From Clostridium sp. KNHs214 (lineage in GTDB: Bacteria; Bacillota; Clostridia; Clostridiales; Clostridiaceae), in NCBI RefSeq assembly GCF_000744935.1, contig NZ_JQMW01000011.1, positions 930,001 through 994,000 on the forward strand: a stretch of DNA of 64,000 bases, given 5' to 3'. Position numbers and translations under genes: made by a program. Each line of letters begins with the position of its first letter. Position 1 is the first letter of the stretch. The notes beneath the pieces are model-generated. The model ran no database searches. It had not been told where the DNA came from and was given only the letters and a program-made list of their open reading frames with translations. Below are positions 1 to 9,913 of the stretch, piece after piece.

Positions 1-563
1 ATGTACCATATTTCTTCCTTACTGGTAGAAATAGCAATTGCTCCTGCCTTTAGACTTCCTATTACATCTTCTTTATCAGCTATTAATCCTCCAGTTATTA
101 CTGGTACATTAATTTCTTTTCTAACCTTCTCTGTTATTTTATTCATTACTCCAGGCAATATTTCCACTGCATCTGGTTTTATAGACTTAGCAGTGGCTAT
201 TCCGCTGCTTAAAGATAAATTATCTAATATAAACAACCTTTGAATAGCAAATAAATCCATCTCTTTTGCAACTTTTATTATACTCGCCTTTGTGCTTATT
301 ATTCCGTGGGGATTTATCTTCTCTTTTATATATCTTAAAGCGTACTCATCTCTTCCGAAACCTTCCATAAGATCTACATGTATATAGACGCTTTTTTCTG
401 CCTTTTTTACCTTTTGAACTATCTTATCTAAGTTAATAATATTACCTTTAAGTAAAAATATTATTTCACAGGGAGATTGTATTGCATTATCTAACTTTCC
501 TAGATTGTTTACTGCTGCTATTATAGGGCTAATCTGTAATTTCGTATAAAACTCATTTTTCAA
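1..563 (-). CDS. glpP: Glycerol uptake operon antiterminator GlpP (3' end cut by window edge)
   Basis: Read on the minus strand, the frame stays open from about 578 to the window edge and gives about 190 residues of a GlpP protein. This is the glycerol-3-phosphate-responsive antiterminator that binds the leader RNA of glycerol utilisation operons. Recognisable segments are SPIIAAVNNL near the start, HVDLMEGFGRDE, PDAVEILPGVM, PVITGGLIADKEDV and the last visible residues STSKEEIWYM. That is nearly full family length, so only a few codons are missing. I chose the TTG at 563 because GGGAGTGAG lies at ribosome-binding distance before it. The ATG at 578 has no such signal and would itself contain that site. 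The glycerol genes it should control lie outside the window. Confidence 0.85.
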   Translation of the reverse strand, partial: MKNEFYTKLQISPIIAAVNNLGKLDNAIQSPCEIIFLLKGNIINLDKIVQKVKKAEKSVYIHVDLMEGFGRDEYALRYIKEKINPHGIISTKASIIKVAKEMDLFAIQRLFILDNLSLSSGIATAKSIKPDAVEILPGVMNKITEKVRKEINVPVITGGLIADKEDVIGSLKAGAIAISTSKEEIWY

Positions 564-723
564 AAAACTCACTCCCATTATGTATTAAATATATTACAAA
601 TCCCTAATTCCCAATCTCCAGTAATCAAAGGAATCCTATTTATAATAACTTCATACTTAATAAAACCATAGCTATCTAAATAGCAATAACTAACATGTAT
701 TAGGAATTAGAGATTTATAACAT

Positions 724-2523
724 TTAAATTTTATATTTTACTAATTCGCCTTTAAATATTTGAGTAATCTTTTGGAATTTATCTATATTATCAACTAACT
801 TTCTTAGCTCATTTGTATAGCTATTTACGCTAGCACTTACTTCTTCTGAGGAAGCTGAATTTTCCTCTGCAATAGCTGCTAAAGATTCTATATTTTCGTA
901 TATACTAGCTATGGAATTCGCCTCTTTATTTAATTCATCTATAGTTTTTATCATAGATGAAGATACTGTTTGTATTGATTTATTAGCTTCATAACTAATT
1001 TCCTTAACCATTTCTAAGCTATTTGTTTCACTCTCTAGTACATCGTATTGATTTCCTATACTATTTACTAAATCCTTTATGTCTCCTACAAATTCAACTA
1101 AGTTTGAATTTATATCTTCTACAGCAGTTTTAGTTTGTTCTGCCAGCTTTCTAACCTCTTCTGCTACCACGGCAAAGCCTCTCCCTTGCTCTCCCGCTCT
1201 AGCTGCTTCTATAGAAGCATTTAATGCTAAAAGATTGGTTTGTTCAGATATTTGAGATACTATTAAAACTATATCAGTTATATCATTAGCTCTTCCTTGT
1301 AAATTCAAACCCTTATTCTTTACTCCTTGGAATTTTTCTAGCGTGTCTAATATATTAGTACTGGTCTTTTGCACATTCTCATAACTGTTGTTTATCTTTT
1401 CAATAGCTTTTTCTAGTTCTTCTTTATTTATATTTTCATTATCTACTATACGCTTTAGCATTTGCACGTTGTCGTTTAATGCCAGCGCAGTTCCCTCTGT
1501 ATTTTGTGCCTGACTCACTGCTCCATTGGCTACTTGTTCCACAACTCCAGCTATCTCATCAGAAGTAACTTTCATGGTGTCAGATATAGTGTTTATATTA
1601 TTCACAAAGTTATTCATTTCGTCTGTAACACCTTTAAATTCAACAAAATCAGCTTTTATAACTTCTTTATAGCCTTTTAGCAATTTAAATATATCTTGGA
1701 AAAAATCATCTGTTTCTATATCAGAGTCCTCATTGTAATTATGACTATTAATTTGCTTTATAGTTTCCTCAATCATATTTTTAGGTCTTATAAGCAGATA
1801 AGTACCTATGCTTGCCGCTACAGAAGAAATTAAAGAAATTATTAGTCCCTTTAAAATATTATTAGCCCCTAAAATAGGTATCGTTCCAATGAATGATATT
1901 AAAAATGTAAATACAGCAACCTTAATTTCTAATTTTTTTATAAAACCTAAGGATAATATCTTATTAAATCTATATACCTTTTTATAATAAATATCTTCAT
2001 TAAAAGTAAGCTTTAACTTTAGGAAATCCTCTCGTCTCTCTAATTCATCAATGTGTATTTCCTCTTTAAAAAAATTACAACTTCCTTGTATTAAACCAAG
2101 AAAATAATCAAACATGCCCCTATTAGAACTATATGTAAATATAGCTTGTCTACTAGATATTGGATTTATGTTTAGTATAGGCGGCTTAGCGCCTTTAAAT
2201 TTTTTAGTCATTACCACATGTACATTAAACATGGACTTAAAAAATGAATACATATTTTCATGTTGGAAAAAAGCTGGAAAATCCTCATGGAATGACATTA
2301 TGTTACTCTTGCCTATTTCCATCCAAAGTTTTTTACTATCCAATCCTGCACCAGAAGCTATATCTTCTATAACCCTCTTTATTCTAGAATCCTCCACATC
2401 TTCTAATGGAGAAAATATTCTACTAGTTTCCCACCCAGCAGACTCCATAGCTCTGTCTACAATTTCATCATTATATAATTTTCTACACGTTTTTAACCAA
2501 GTTGCTACTACTGTCCCCTTCAT
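724..2523 (-). CDS. H-NOX (heme NO/O2-binding) methyl-accepting chemotaxis protein
   Basis: This 599-residue chemoreceptor has an N-terminal H-NOX heme domain (about 1-180), two membrane helices (about 201-221 and 225-246) and a cytoplasmic signalling domain whose hairpin tip is [20 protein letters not shown]. The heme ligand is H102 and the heme-propionate motif is Y131-x-S133-x-R135. W9, N74 and Y140 sit exactly where the distal O2-binding triad lies in the Thermoanaerobacter H-NOX, so O2 as well as NO binding is plausible. It is known that clostridial proteins of this class are very high-affinity NO/O2 sensors; the ligand here is inferred. There is no periplasmic domain, so it senses from inside. 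GGAG lies four bases before the ATG. An IS has inserted about 50 bp upstream and may separate the gene from its promoter. Confidence 0.93.
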   Translation of the reverse strand: MKGTVVATWLKTCRKLYNDEIVDRAMESAGWETSRIFSPLEDVEDSRIKRVIEDIASGAGLDSKKLWMEIGKSNIMSFHEDFPAFFQHENMYSFFKSMFNVHVVMTKKFKGAKPPILNINPISSRQAIFTYSSNRGMFDYFLGLIQGSCNFFKEEIHIDELERREDFLKLKLTFNEDIYYKKVYRFNKILSLGFIKKLEIKVAVFTFLISFIGTIPILGANNILKGLIISLISSVAASIGTYLLIRPKNMIEETIKQINSHNYNEDSDIETDDFFQDIFKLLKGYKEVIKADFVEFKGVTDEMNNFVNNINTISDTMKVTSDEIAGVVEQVANGAVSQAQNTEGTALALNDNVQMLKRIVDNENINKEELEKAIEKINNSYENVQKTSTNILDTLEKFQGVKNKGLNLQGRANDITDIVLIVSQISEQTNLLALNASIEAARAGEQGRGFAVVAEEVRKLAEQTKTAVEDINSNLVEFVGDIKDLVNSIGNQYDVLESETNSLEMVKEISYEANKSIQTVSSSMIKTIDELNKEANSIASIYENIESLAAIAEENSASSEEVSASVNSYTNELRKLVDNIDKFQKITQIFKGELVKYKI

Positions 2524-2620
2524 GTTACTCCGTTACAAGAAACTCATAGTTTCCCTAACGGTACACCTCCTTTTCTTATAATCTTTTTAGTCGATTGTGA
2601 AATTACACAACCGTTGATTT

Positions 2621-2643
2621 GCCTATCTTTTTAGCCGATAGGC
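2621..2643 (+). terminator. Hairpin upstream of the transposase inside the IS
   Basis: GCCTATC and GATAGGC form a perfect 7-bp stem around a 9-base loop, followed by TTTTATATTTT. It may block read-through from flanking promoters into the transposase gene, a common IS self-control device, or be part of the IS end. Confidence 0.5.
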
Positions 2644-2716
2644 TTTTATATTTTCCTCCACTGTGAGAAAATAAATGTAACCACACAAAATATTATCCAC
2701 AGAGGAGGAGAATTAC

Positions 2717-4195
2717 ATGTTTTGTATTAATAAACTTAAGCAACTTAATATTTTTGAGCAGTTAACCGAACTTAAAGACCTTAGAAAAAAGCAACCTGTA
2801 GGCTTCATCAAATTACTTGCTGATAATTTTGATATCCAATCTTTTATTCCAGAATCTTTTACTCAAAAATACTATGCCGATTTAGGCAGAGATAGGAAAT
2901 ATAATCTTTCATCAGTGTTATCTGCTTTAATTCTAATGCAGATATTTCATATTCCTACTACTGTTCTGTTAAATCTTTTTCTTATATTTTCTACTGAAAT
3001 AAGAGAATTTTGTTGCTTCTATGATGATATTCCTGATGAATCTTTTTTCAGTAGATTTAAAACGGATTTTGAAGGTGATCTTGCCGACTTATTTAATTCA
3101 ATGGTTCCTCAAGTCATTGATATTTGTAACAATATCAATGAATCTCTTCCTGATGATTCACCTCATAAAAACCGTAATTATCAACTTATATATGATACTT
3201 CAGGTTTAAAACCAAGAGTAAAAGAAAATAATCCCAAAACTCTTGTTTCTGAAGTAAATAGGGTAAAATCCTATGCTAAAGCTACCAATAACAAACAGCT
3301 CAATCCTTATGCTGTCGCATATAAGAACATGCCTAAATTTGCTTTTGCAAACCATAGTATTAAGCTAGACTTCGTAAATGGACATTTCGGCTATTTTTAC
3401 AAATTTGGTCTAATTACTAATGGTTGGGGCATTCCGTTGAATATCAAATTTTTTGATGAAGATTTTTATAACCCTATTGATAAAGAATTTGAAACTCCTA
3501 AAGAGCAAAAATATTGCTATGATAATGCTTCTTTAAAACCAGTAATTAAGCCATTCTTAGAAACATTAAGTAACACCTCTAACTTTAAATTTAAATATTT
3601 CTTAGGTGACTCAGAATTTGATAGTTATGATAACTTTGGTTTTCTTCAACAATGTGGCTTTGAAAAAGTATTTATACCTCTTAACCCTCGTAATCAAAGT
3701 AACAGTAAAATAGGTGATCTTGAATATGATATAGAAGGTGTTCCTCTATGTCCTTTAGACAAAACCCCTTTTAAAGCTGAAGGTCCTTGTAAAGGCAAAA
3801 ATAGAAGCTTAAGATTCAAATTTACTTGTCCCAAAGCCCATAGGGATAAAAAAGGTAAGTGCTATCATACTTGTGAAAATCCATGTACTGATAAAAAAAG
3901 TGGTCGTATGACTTATGTTTATCCCAATAAAGACTTTAGACTTTATCCTGGTGTTCAAAGAAATTCTAATGAATGGGACGATGAATATCCTAATCGTGCA
4001 TGTATTGAACGAACTCTTTCATCGTTAAAATCTAACCCATGCATTGAATCACCAAGAACTTTAAACACCGCAACTATGCGTGCTGACCTGTGCCTAACGG
4101 CTATTTCTAAACTCATAAATGTTATACTAGCTTACGCTATAAATAAACCAGAATACATTAGAAGTATAAATAAACTTCTTAAAATAGCTTCATAA
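2717..4195 (+). CDS. DDE transposase of the IS at 2587-4341
   Basis: This intact 492-residue protein has a DDE-type transposase layout. Candidate acidic catalytic residues lie in YDTSGLKP (about residue 160), LGDSEFDSYD (about 298) and CIERTLSSLKSNP (about 438). The C-terminal part has a run of Cys pairs (CPLDKTPF, KFTCPKAH, CYHTCENPC) typical of IS1182/IS5-like and some IS4-like transposases. I cannot assign the family firmly; the 11-bp target duplication would fit IS4-type elements better than IS5. The ATG follows an AGAGGAGGAG ribosome-binding site at good spacing. No stop or frameshift is visible, so the element could be active. Confidence 0.85.
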   Translation: MFCINKLKQLNIFEQLTELKDLRKKQPVGFIKLLADNFDIQSFIPESFTQKYYADLGRDRKYNLSSVLSALILMQIFHIPTTVLLNLFLIFSTEIREFCCFYDDIPDESFFSRFKTDFEGDLADLFNSMVPQVIDICNNINESLPDDSPHKNRNYQLIYDTSGLKPRVKENNPKTLVSEVNRVKSYAKATNNKQLNPYAVAYKNMPKFAFANHSIKLDFVNGHFGYFYKFGLITNGWGIPLNIKFFDEDFYNPIDKEFETPKEQKYCYDNASLKPVIKPFLETLSNTSNFKFKYFLGDSEFDSYDNFGFLQQCGFEKVFIPLNPRNQSNSKIGDLEYDIEGVPLCPLDKTPFKAEGPCKGKNRSLRFKFTCPKAHRDKKGKCYHTCENPCTDKKSGRMTYVYPNKDFRLYPGVQRNSNEWDDEYPNRACIERTLSSLKSNPCIESPRTLNTATMRADLCLTAISKLINVILAYAINKPEYIRSINKLLKIAS

Positions 4196-4365
4196 TTAAC
4201 ATATCCACAAATAAATATCTTTCCACATGCTACGCATACCTTTTTAACAAAAGGCTTTTTGTCGTGTCTTTTTTTGCACGCTTTTAAGCCAAATCTTAAA
4301 AATTATCCACAGTTTTTATTTTTCAATTCTACAAGCCACTATTATAATCTTTTATGACATTATAT

Positions 4366-4531
4366 GATTAACTCACAATAAGGTACAATGTAATGGAATT
4401 ATGAAATTTCTCCTCCATGACTTGCATAAGAGCTTGGAACAATAAATTTAAATAATTCCTTCGCTTCTTATGCAACTCATTCCAGAGAAATTTCATAATT
4501 CAAGCAATGTAATACTTATTGTGGGATAATC
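4366..4531 (+). repeat. Family A MITE-like inverted-repeat element, short form (166 bp)
   Basis: This non-coding element begins GATTAACTCACAATAAGG and ends CTTATTGTGGGATAATC. Its two halves are imperfect inverted repeats over about 70 bp, meeting near AAATTTAAAT. The same 166-bp unit recurs at 28489 and 34057, a 311-bp form at 26198, 44097 and 63718, and a deletion form at 14535. It lies between the IS and the sleC terminator, in an otherwise empty stretch (4353-4676). Confidence 0.85.
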
Positions 4532-4676
4532 ATTATATATAATTTTATAAAATTTCACTAAATATATATTAATCTGTTAGCTAAAAAAGTTTGTAATCTT
4601 AATTATATATTCGTTTATATATATTCGTTTATATATATTTTTTATTAATAATTAATATTAAATAATTCTCTAAAAT

Positions 4677-4702
4677 AGAGAATTGATACAAATCAATTCT
4701 CT
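4677..4702 (-). terminator. Probable sleC terminator
   Basis: AGAGAATTGAT and its complement ATCAATTCTCT form an 11-bp stem downstream of the sleC stop. On the minus strand it is followed by an A/T-rich run with few consecutive T residues, so this is a hairpin call rather than a textbook terminator. Confidence 0.5.
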
Positions 4703-4770
4703 TAAAATTCCTACTCTTATATTAAAAGTAAGTGTTACTATATAAATTATACCACTATATTGATTTTTTT

Positions 4771-6093
4771 CTATATTGGATATTCTATTGTTGGATGATA
4801 AAGATTGGCATATGGTGTTGGTGGAATAAAAATAGCTTTTTCCTCTCCTCTAGGCTGTAACTCTGCTATTTTAGTAACTGCTACATAGATATCTGATATT
4901 CTATACCAAGTTGGATAATCTACCACTCCTATTGGTGGTAAATAAAAAACATTTTGGAATGTTGTAACTGAATTTTTAGTACTTTCTCCATATATTCCAT
5001 CTACTATAACCTTAGGAATAGCAGGGTAGTCTTGAGAAATTCTATTTAAGTAGGTCTGTATAGTTCTAACTGGCTCCCCTGATGAACCTAATTTCAAAAC
5101 ATAGCCTGGATAAGACATTGGTATTCCCCTAACCTGTTTTGCTGTTTGGAATTCCAAATTTGACCCATAAAAACTAGTTAGTATCTCATACGGAACTTTT
5201 CCTTCATCGCCTAAATACTTACTACCCCATTGAGTAAGCCACCCTGGACATTGAACTTTTGCTCCATCACAATATTGAGTAAGAAGTGGTTGTTTTCTCG
5301 TTGGCCTTTTGGCATATGTGGAGAATATACCATCCACTACTCTACTTATATTAGCATATATGTTTCGCCCATAAGTAAATGCATGGTCATAAGCAGTAGA
5401 ATTAGTTATATCAAAATTCTTTCCCTTTCCCCTATACCATTCCGTATATATCCTATTTAAAGTAAATGATATTATACAATATATATTAGCTCTTATAGTT
5501 GTTTCTGGCCAAGTAGCAAAAATCTCACTAGAAGCTACATTTTTTACATAATCCTTATATCTAACGGTGTAATTAGGTGCTGATTGATCATCAGGGACTC
5601 CAGCATGAACTACTATAAATTCTGGAACCACAGGTTCCGGTAGCACTACTCCCCCTGTTGGTTTTGGTTCTTCCTTATTAGGATCCTCTGGTATTTTGGG
5701 AGGATAATTTCCAACTAAAGTATTAGGAGGTATATTAACCAATTCCTCACCTTGCCTATTTGGTGCTCTCTTTTCCATTTTACATTCTTGCACAGCTAAA
5801 GAGTCCGGATATATTTGACAATCCCTTACAAACAATGTTCTATACCCTGGAGCCTCTACCCTTATATCACAAAAACTATATGGCAATTCGTCTGAAGGCT
5901 TCATAGAAAACTCCAAGGAAGGGGCATTTAATCCTAGCTCATTTGTCAAGCCCGATGTGTCTGTGGTAGTAGTTTCTTCTAACTGTCTTGCACTATCTTC
6001 TGGGGTTTGCACTATAGTTACCTTAGCTCCTTCTATAGGTATATAGGTTTCGCCTTCAAAAACTTGTACTTGAATGGTACCTTCATTTGGCAT
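4771..6093 (-). CDS. sleC: Spore cortex-lytic pre-pro-enzyme SleC
   Basis: This 440-residue protein matches SleC of C. perfringens and C. difficile in length and layout. It has an N-terminal pro-region of beta-sandwich type (about 1-125), a Pro-rich linker (PPKIPEDPNKEEPKPTGG), a SpoIID-like catalytic region from about 150 (TTIRANIYCIISFTLNRI, DGAKVQCPGWLTQWGSK), and a C-terminal peptidoglycan-binding domain from about 330 (VLKLGSSGEPVRTIQTYL, VDGIYGESTKNSV). SleC is stored inactive in the spore and degrades cortex once a Csp protease removes the pro-region. The gene for that protease lies just upstream on the same strand. The start is the ATG at 6093, seven bases after AAGGAG. A TTG two codons earlier lies too close to that site. 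Confidence 0.93.
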   Translation of the reverse strand: MPNEGTIQVQVFEGETYIPIEGAKVTIVQTPEDSARQLEETTTTDTSGLTNELGLNAPSLEFSMKPSDELPYSFCDIRVEAPGYRTLFVRDCQIYPDSLAVQECKMEKRAPNRQGEELVNIPPNTLVGNYPPKIPEDPNKEEPKPTGGVVLPEPVVPEFIVVHAGVPDDQSAPNYTVRYKDYVKNVASSEIFATWPETTIRANIYCIISFTLNRIYTEWYRGKGKNFDITNSTAYDHAFTYGRNIYANISRVVDGIFSTYAKRPTRKQPLLTQYCDGAKVQCPGWLTQWGSKYLGDEGKVPYEILTSFYGSNLEFQTAKQVRGIPMSYPGYVLKLGSSGEPVRTIQTYLNRISQDYPAIPKVIVDGIYGESTKNSVTTFQNVFYLPPIGVVDYPTWYRISDIYVAVTKIAELQPRGEEKAIFIPPTPYANLYHPTIEYPI

Positions 6094-6373
6094 ATTCAAT
6101 CTCCTTATATAATTACTCTAATAACAATAATATGGATTTCACATACAAAATGTTCTTACTCACTTTGAGCACTTATTATTTATATATTCAACTTTCGCAG
6201 TTATAAAATAAAAATATAAAATTTAAAATGAAGAATAAAGCTTTTTTAGAAATTAACTATAATTTGAAATTTACAGGTAAGTAATAGCTCTACAATTTCC
6301 TATTTTACATTCTAAATTTTAAATTAAAAACCCTATTAATCTAATGTAGAGCTTGAACTTTATGTGCGAAAGT

Positions 6374-9300
6374 TTAGTTATCTATTAATTCATATACATC
6401 CTTGGGTATATTTATATAAATATTGCCCTCTGCCTCATTAACTAACTTACTTTTATACATCTCATATTCAATTATGCCTCTATCAATATTCTTTTCTCTC
6501 TCAAAACCCCTCACAGACATAAAAACTTTATCTAAATCCAATTGACCATATCCCCATTCTCTATTAGGATAAACATCTCCTGTTCTCTGCCTAGCTCCCC
6601 TTATAAGATAAGTTTTTAATTTAGTAGAGTACATTGTAACATCATTTCCTTTAACTATACCCCATTCTAAAAGCAAAGCTGAAGCTCCTGCAGTTACTGC
6701 TGCTGCCACACTACTTCCGCTTACTGTAGTTACCCCTCCTCCCACAGCAGTAGTTATTGCATTCACCCCGCCTGCTGCTATATCTGGTTTAACTCTTAAA
6801 TCTCTAGTATAACCTTTACCAGAAGCTGCCACTACCGTATTATTATTTTGATTATAATAAGCACAGGATATAATTCTATTAGAAGTAGATGGTACAGTAA
6901 GAGTTACATATTGAGATGGGGCTAAAAATCTAGTTCCATTTTTAAGAAGTTCTCTTTGAGGTAGCCATATATCATATCTTCCACTTACTATATAATCTCC
7001 TATTAATTTAAATCTCCATATTCCACTGGTTATATTTTGAATGTTAACTCTGATGAGTTCATCTCCAGTTATTTCTTCTGGAATAAAATATTTTACTAAT
7101 ATAGTACTGCCTTCATAAACTAATTTTATTTCTTCCTGTTCCTGAATCTTAGCTGGTATCTTATCTACTACTTCCCCTGAAGGTGATATTATTCCTATAG
7201 ACACTTTATCCGGTTTTTTGCACCAAATTTCAAAGCTTAACTCTCTCTCCATTTCATCTACCTTTATCTCAACAATTCTTTCTTCATCTTGTTTAAGTAC
7301 TCCATCTGTATGAATATCCTGATCCCCTTGGTTTCCGCATCCAGTAACCACCACTATACCTCTTATCTTACTTATTTCATCAATATATCTTTCCACTATA
7401 GAACTTCCATCATGAGCTCCTTCATTAGTTCCTAAAGGTATATATATTACTGTAGGTATATTCAATTTCCTAGCTAAATTATACAGATGCTTTATTGCTA
7501 ATATTATATTTATACTAGAGTATACTGGTATACCTTTTCCCTCAATAGCATTCTCAGGCAATATTATTCTATCTGGTTTTAACTTAACTACTGCAAACTG
7601 ACAATCTGGTGCTGCTCCCACTAACTGAGGATTTATACCTCTCCCCCCTATTATTCCTGCCATATTAGTCCCATGTCCTATTTCATCTTTACTGTTCACA
7701 ATAGCATAGGGATCCTCTCCCTTAGATTTAGCTGCTATAGCATTATTTATTTCTTCACTAACATATTCCCTACCAAAGCCGAAATCTTTTGGAAAGCTAT
7801 CTCCTGGCAACGTTTGATCCCATATGTCTATTATCCTAGTGGTATCATTCTCATACATGAACTCTTTATTTAAATAGTCAATTCCCGTGTCTACTATACC
7901 TACTAGCACTCCCTGCCCTCTTAAATTTAAGAATGAACTAGTATGAAACTTTAATATATTAGCAGAGTCTAAAGGCGATACTTGATTTAGAATGTAATGA
8001 GTTAAATCCTCTACATAAATTATTTCTTTAGTTTTACTAAAAAAATCTTCTGCTTTGTCTTCATCAATATATACTACTGCATATCTCTCATCTAAAATAA
8101 GTGGATATGCGAAGTCTATATTTTTAAATGCTGCCATTATGTCTCCGTCGTACTCCACTATATATTCTTTCTTATTTACCTGTTGTCTAACAACACCAAT
8201 ACCTTTCGCCAAATCCACTCCCCCTTTTACACACAACTTTCCATAACCCCAAGTAGGGCCTGGATATTCAACATCATTTTTATCTCTTATAGCTCCCTTA
8301 AGTAAAAAATACTTTAGCCTATCCCCATACATATAAACATCATTACCCTGAATAATTCCCCACTGCATTAAAAGTGCCGCTGCCCCTACCACATGTGGTG
8401 CTGCCATAGAAGTACCTGACAAGCTATCAAACTCCCCCATAGGAATAGAAGATAATATGCCTTCACCAGGTGCAGCTAAATCCGGCTTATCTCCACCAAT
8501 TTCCCCTCTTCCTGAAAAGCTTGATATACTATTTAATCTATAATTATAACTTCCCACAGATATTACCCCCTGTACCGTAGCAGGAATTCCTAATGTGTTA
8601 AATGGATTTGGTTTTAAAAATTTTGTATTAGGATTTAATCCTTCAGAAATGGGCATCCATATATCATACTTACCTCTAGTTTTACTTAAAGAATTTATGG
8701 TTATTTGCCACACTCCACCAAGTATAAACTCTTTTTGGCTAGACAGAGTTATTACTATTTCCCCATTTATGTCGAAGGGCTTAGGTCCACTATTATATAT
8801 AAAATATCTATCGTCACCTATTGCTCCTTCGTAGTATCCTTCCTTTATAAACAAATTTTGTGATACTACTCCAGCAGGACTTTTTATTTCTACACTTATA
8901 TCATCGAGAAAATCCTTATAAAATTGCAATACAATAACTCTCTCATCTTCTGCTATGTTTATGGATATATTTTGAGAAGCTTCTAAAACTCCTCCTACAT
9001 GATGCGCTCTATCTCCCTCATTTCCAGAAGCCACAACAAAACTAATTCTTTCAAGATTACAAATGGTGTCAATATACTGCTCTAGCAAACTGCTCCCATT
9101 GTGTGCCCCATCATTAGTACTAAAACTCAAATTAATGGCTAATGTTTTTTTTATCTCATAACTTTTATCTAATAAAAATTTTATTCCTCTCATTAACTGA
9201 GTACTTCTGGCATAGTTCACTTTTCCCTCTGGTGTCATTTTCACCATGGCTATAGAAGATTCATACGCCACGCCATAGTACTTTCTATCTATATTACCAC

Positions 9301-9889
9301 CAGCACAAGCAATACCTGCTACATGAGTCCCATGACCTGATAAATCTCTCTCATTTACTATTTCATACGGGTTAGGAGATTTCAAAGCCTGATTTATTTC
9401 ATTTTTACTCCATATCTTTCCTCCTTCAGATAAATCACATATATAATCTATACGCGTATTTCCATCTGCATCTTTAAAAGCCGGATGAGTAAAATCTATA
9501 CCCGAATCTATAAATCCAACAAGTACGCCTTTTCCCGTAAGTCCATATAAATTCCATACATCTGGAACACAGGAAGCTCTATTGCTCTCTAAATCTGAAG
9601 TATATAATATCTTAGGAAGCTCTATGTATTGAATTTCTTCAATACCACCTATCTGTTCTAACTTATCACTATTTATGGTTATTATTCCAAAACCATATCC
9701 TAAATTCTCAAATTTTCCTCCAATACTTTCTATTTTTTCTTTAACTATAATTCCTTTCTCTCCAAACAAAATTACCAACTCTAAAAAGCCCTTAAGTATA
9801 TCATCATTTTTAGAAAGCTGGGCTATTCTCTCTTTTACATCAAGTGGTACATTATTTAATAAATTTAAAATCCCGCTGGTTTTTCCCGT
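6374..9889 (-). CDS. Fused double subtilase Csp (CspB-type plus second Csp domain), germination protease; apparent ACG start
   Basis: One reading frame holds two S8 subtilisin-like Csp domains. Numbered from the TTG at 9778, domain 1 has the triad D91 (GFIDSGID), H149 (SGHGTHVAG) and S457 (SGTSMAAPH), with oxyanion N253. Domain 2 starts near residue 537 with its own pro-segment (KEYIVEYDGDI) and keeps D630, H702 and S1023 with N816, but its serine motif is degenerate (SGSSVAAAV, no Met or Pro). Csp proteases activate SleC, which is next downstream. The fusion resembles CspBA of Peptostreptococcaceae, except that the second triad looks complete. The frame is open to 9895 and gives 37 more residues of plausible pro-domain (SGILNLLNNVPLDVKERIAQ). 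A strong AGAGGTGAG site lies six bases before an ACG at 9889. No ATG, GTG or well-placed TTG lies there, so the start is either ACG or a mutated ATG; otherwise TTG 9778 is used. Confidence 0.85.
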   Translation of the reverse strand, partial: TGKTSGILNLLNNVPLDVKERIAQLSKNDDILKGFLELVILFGEKGIIVKEKIESIGGKFENLGYGFGIITINSDKLEQIGGIEEIQYIELPKILYTSDLESNRASCVPDVWNLYGLTGKGVLVGFIDSGIDFTHPAFKDADGNTRIDYICDLSEGGKIWSKNEINQALKSPNPYEIVNERDLSGHGTHVAGIACAGGNIDRKYYGVAYESSIAMVKMTPEGKVNYARSTQLMRGIKFLLDKSYEIKKTLAINLSFSTNDGAHNGSSLLEQYIDTICNLERISFVVASGNEGDRAHHVGGVLEASQNISINIAEDERVIVLQFYKDFLDDISVEIKSPAGVVSQNLFIKEGYYEGAIGDDRYFIYNSGPKPFDINGEIVITLSSQKEFILGGVWQITINSLSKTRGKYDIWMPISEGLNPNTKFLKPNPFNTLGIPATVQGVISVGSYNYRLNSISSFSGRGEIGGDKPDLAAPGEGILSSIPMGEFDSLSGTSMAAPHVVGAAALLMQWGIIQGNDVYMYGDRLKYFLLKGAIRDKNDVEYPGPTWGYGKLCVKGGVDLAKGIGVVRQQVNKKEYIVEYDGDIMAAFKNIDFAYPLILDERYAVVYIDEDKAEDFFSKTKEIIYVEDLTHYILNQVSPLDSANILKFHTSSFLNLRGQGVLVGIVDTGIDYLNKEFMYENDTTRIIDIWDQTLPGDSFPKDFGFGREYVSEEINNAIAAKSKGEDPYAIVNSKDEIGHGTNMAGIIGGRGINPQLVGAAPDCQFAVVKLKPDRIILPENAIEGKGIPVYSSINIILAIKHLYNLARKLNIPTVIYIPLGTNEGAHDGSSIVERYIDEISKIRGIVVVTGCGNQGDQDIHTDGVLKQDEERIVEIKVDEMERELSFEIWCKKPDKVSIGIISPSGEVVDKIPAKIQEQEEIKLVYEGSTILVKYFIPEEITGDELIRVNIQNITSGIWRFKLIGDYIVSGRYDIWLPQRELLKNGTRFLAPSQYVTLTVPSTSNRIISCAYYNQNNNTVVAASGKGYTRDLRVKPDIAAGGVNAITTAVGGGVTTVSGSSVAAAVTAGASALLLEWGIVKGNDVTMYSTKLKTYLIRGARQRTGDVYPNREWGYGQLDLDKVFMSVRGFEREKNIDRGIIEYEMYKSKLVNEAEGNIYINIPKDVYELIDN

Positions 9890-9913
9890 AAATACTCACC
9901 TCTAAATATTACT

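Larger units (their letters stand above)
2587..4341 (+). mobile_element. Complete-looking insertion sequence with 11-bp target duplication
   Basis: A single-gene IS of about 1.75 kb. The 11-bp sequence TTATAATCTTT occurs immediately outside both ends (2576-2586 and 4342-4352) and reads as a target-site duplication. The termini form an imperfect inverted repeat: the left end TAGTCGATTGTGAAATTA matches the reverse complement of the right end near 4325-4341 at about 13 of 17 bases. An internal hairpin (GCCTATC/GATAGGC, 2621-2643) lies ahead of the transposase. The intact ORF and perfect duplication suggest a recent insertion. It sits between the H-NOX receptor and its original upstream DNA. Confidence 0.8.

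Noticed and set aside
1-243. Plus-strand ORFs such as 1-243, 2114-2581, 15216-15608, 39267-39683, 41475-41843 and 44693-45199
   Set aside because: They lie opposite well-supported genes, have no ribosome-binding sites of note and show no protein-like composition; they are shadows.
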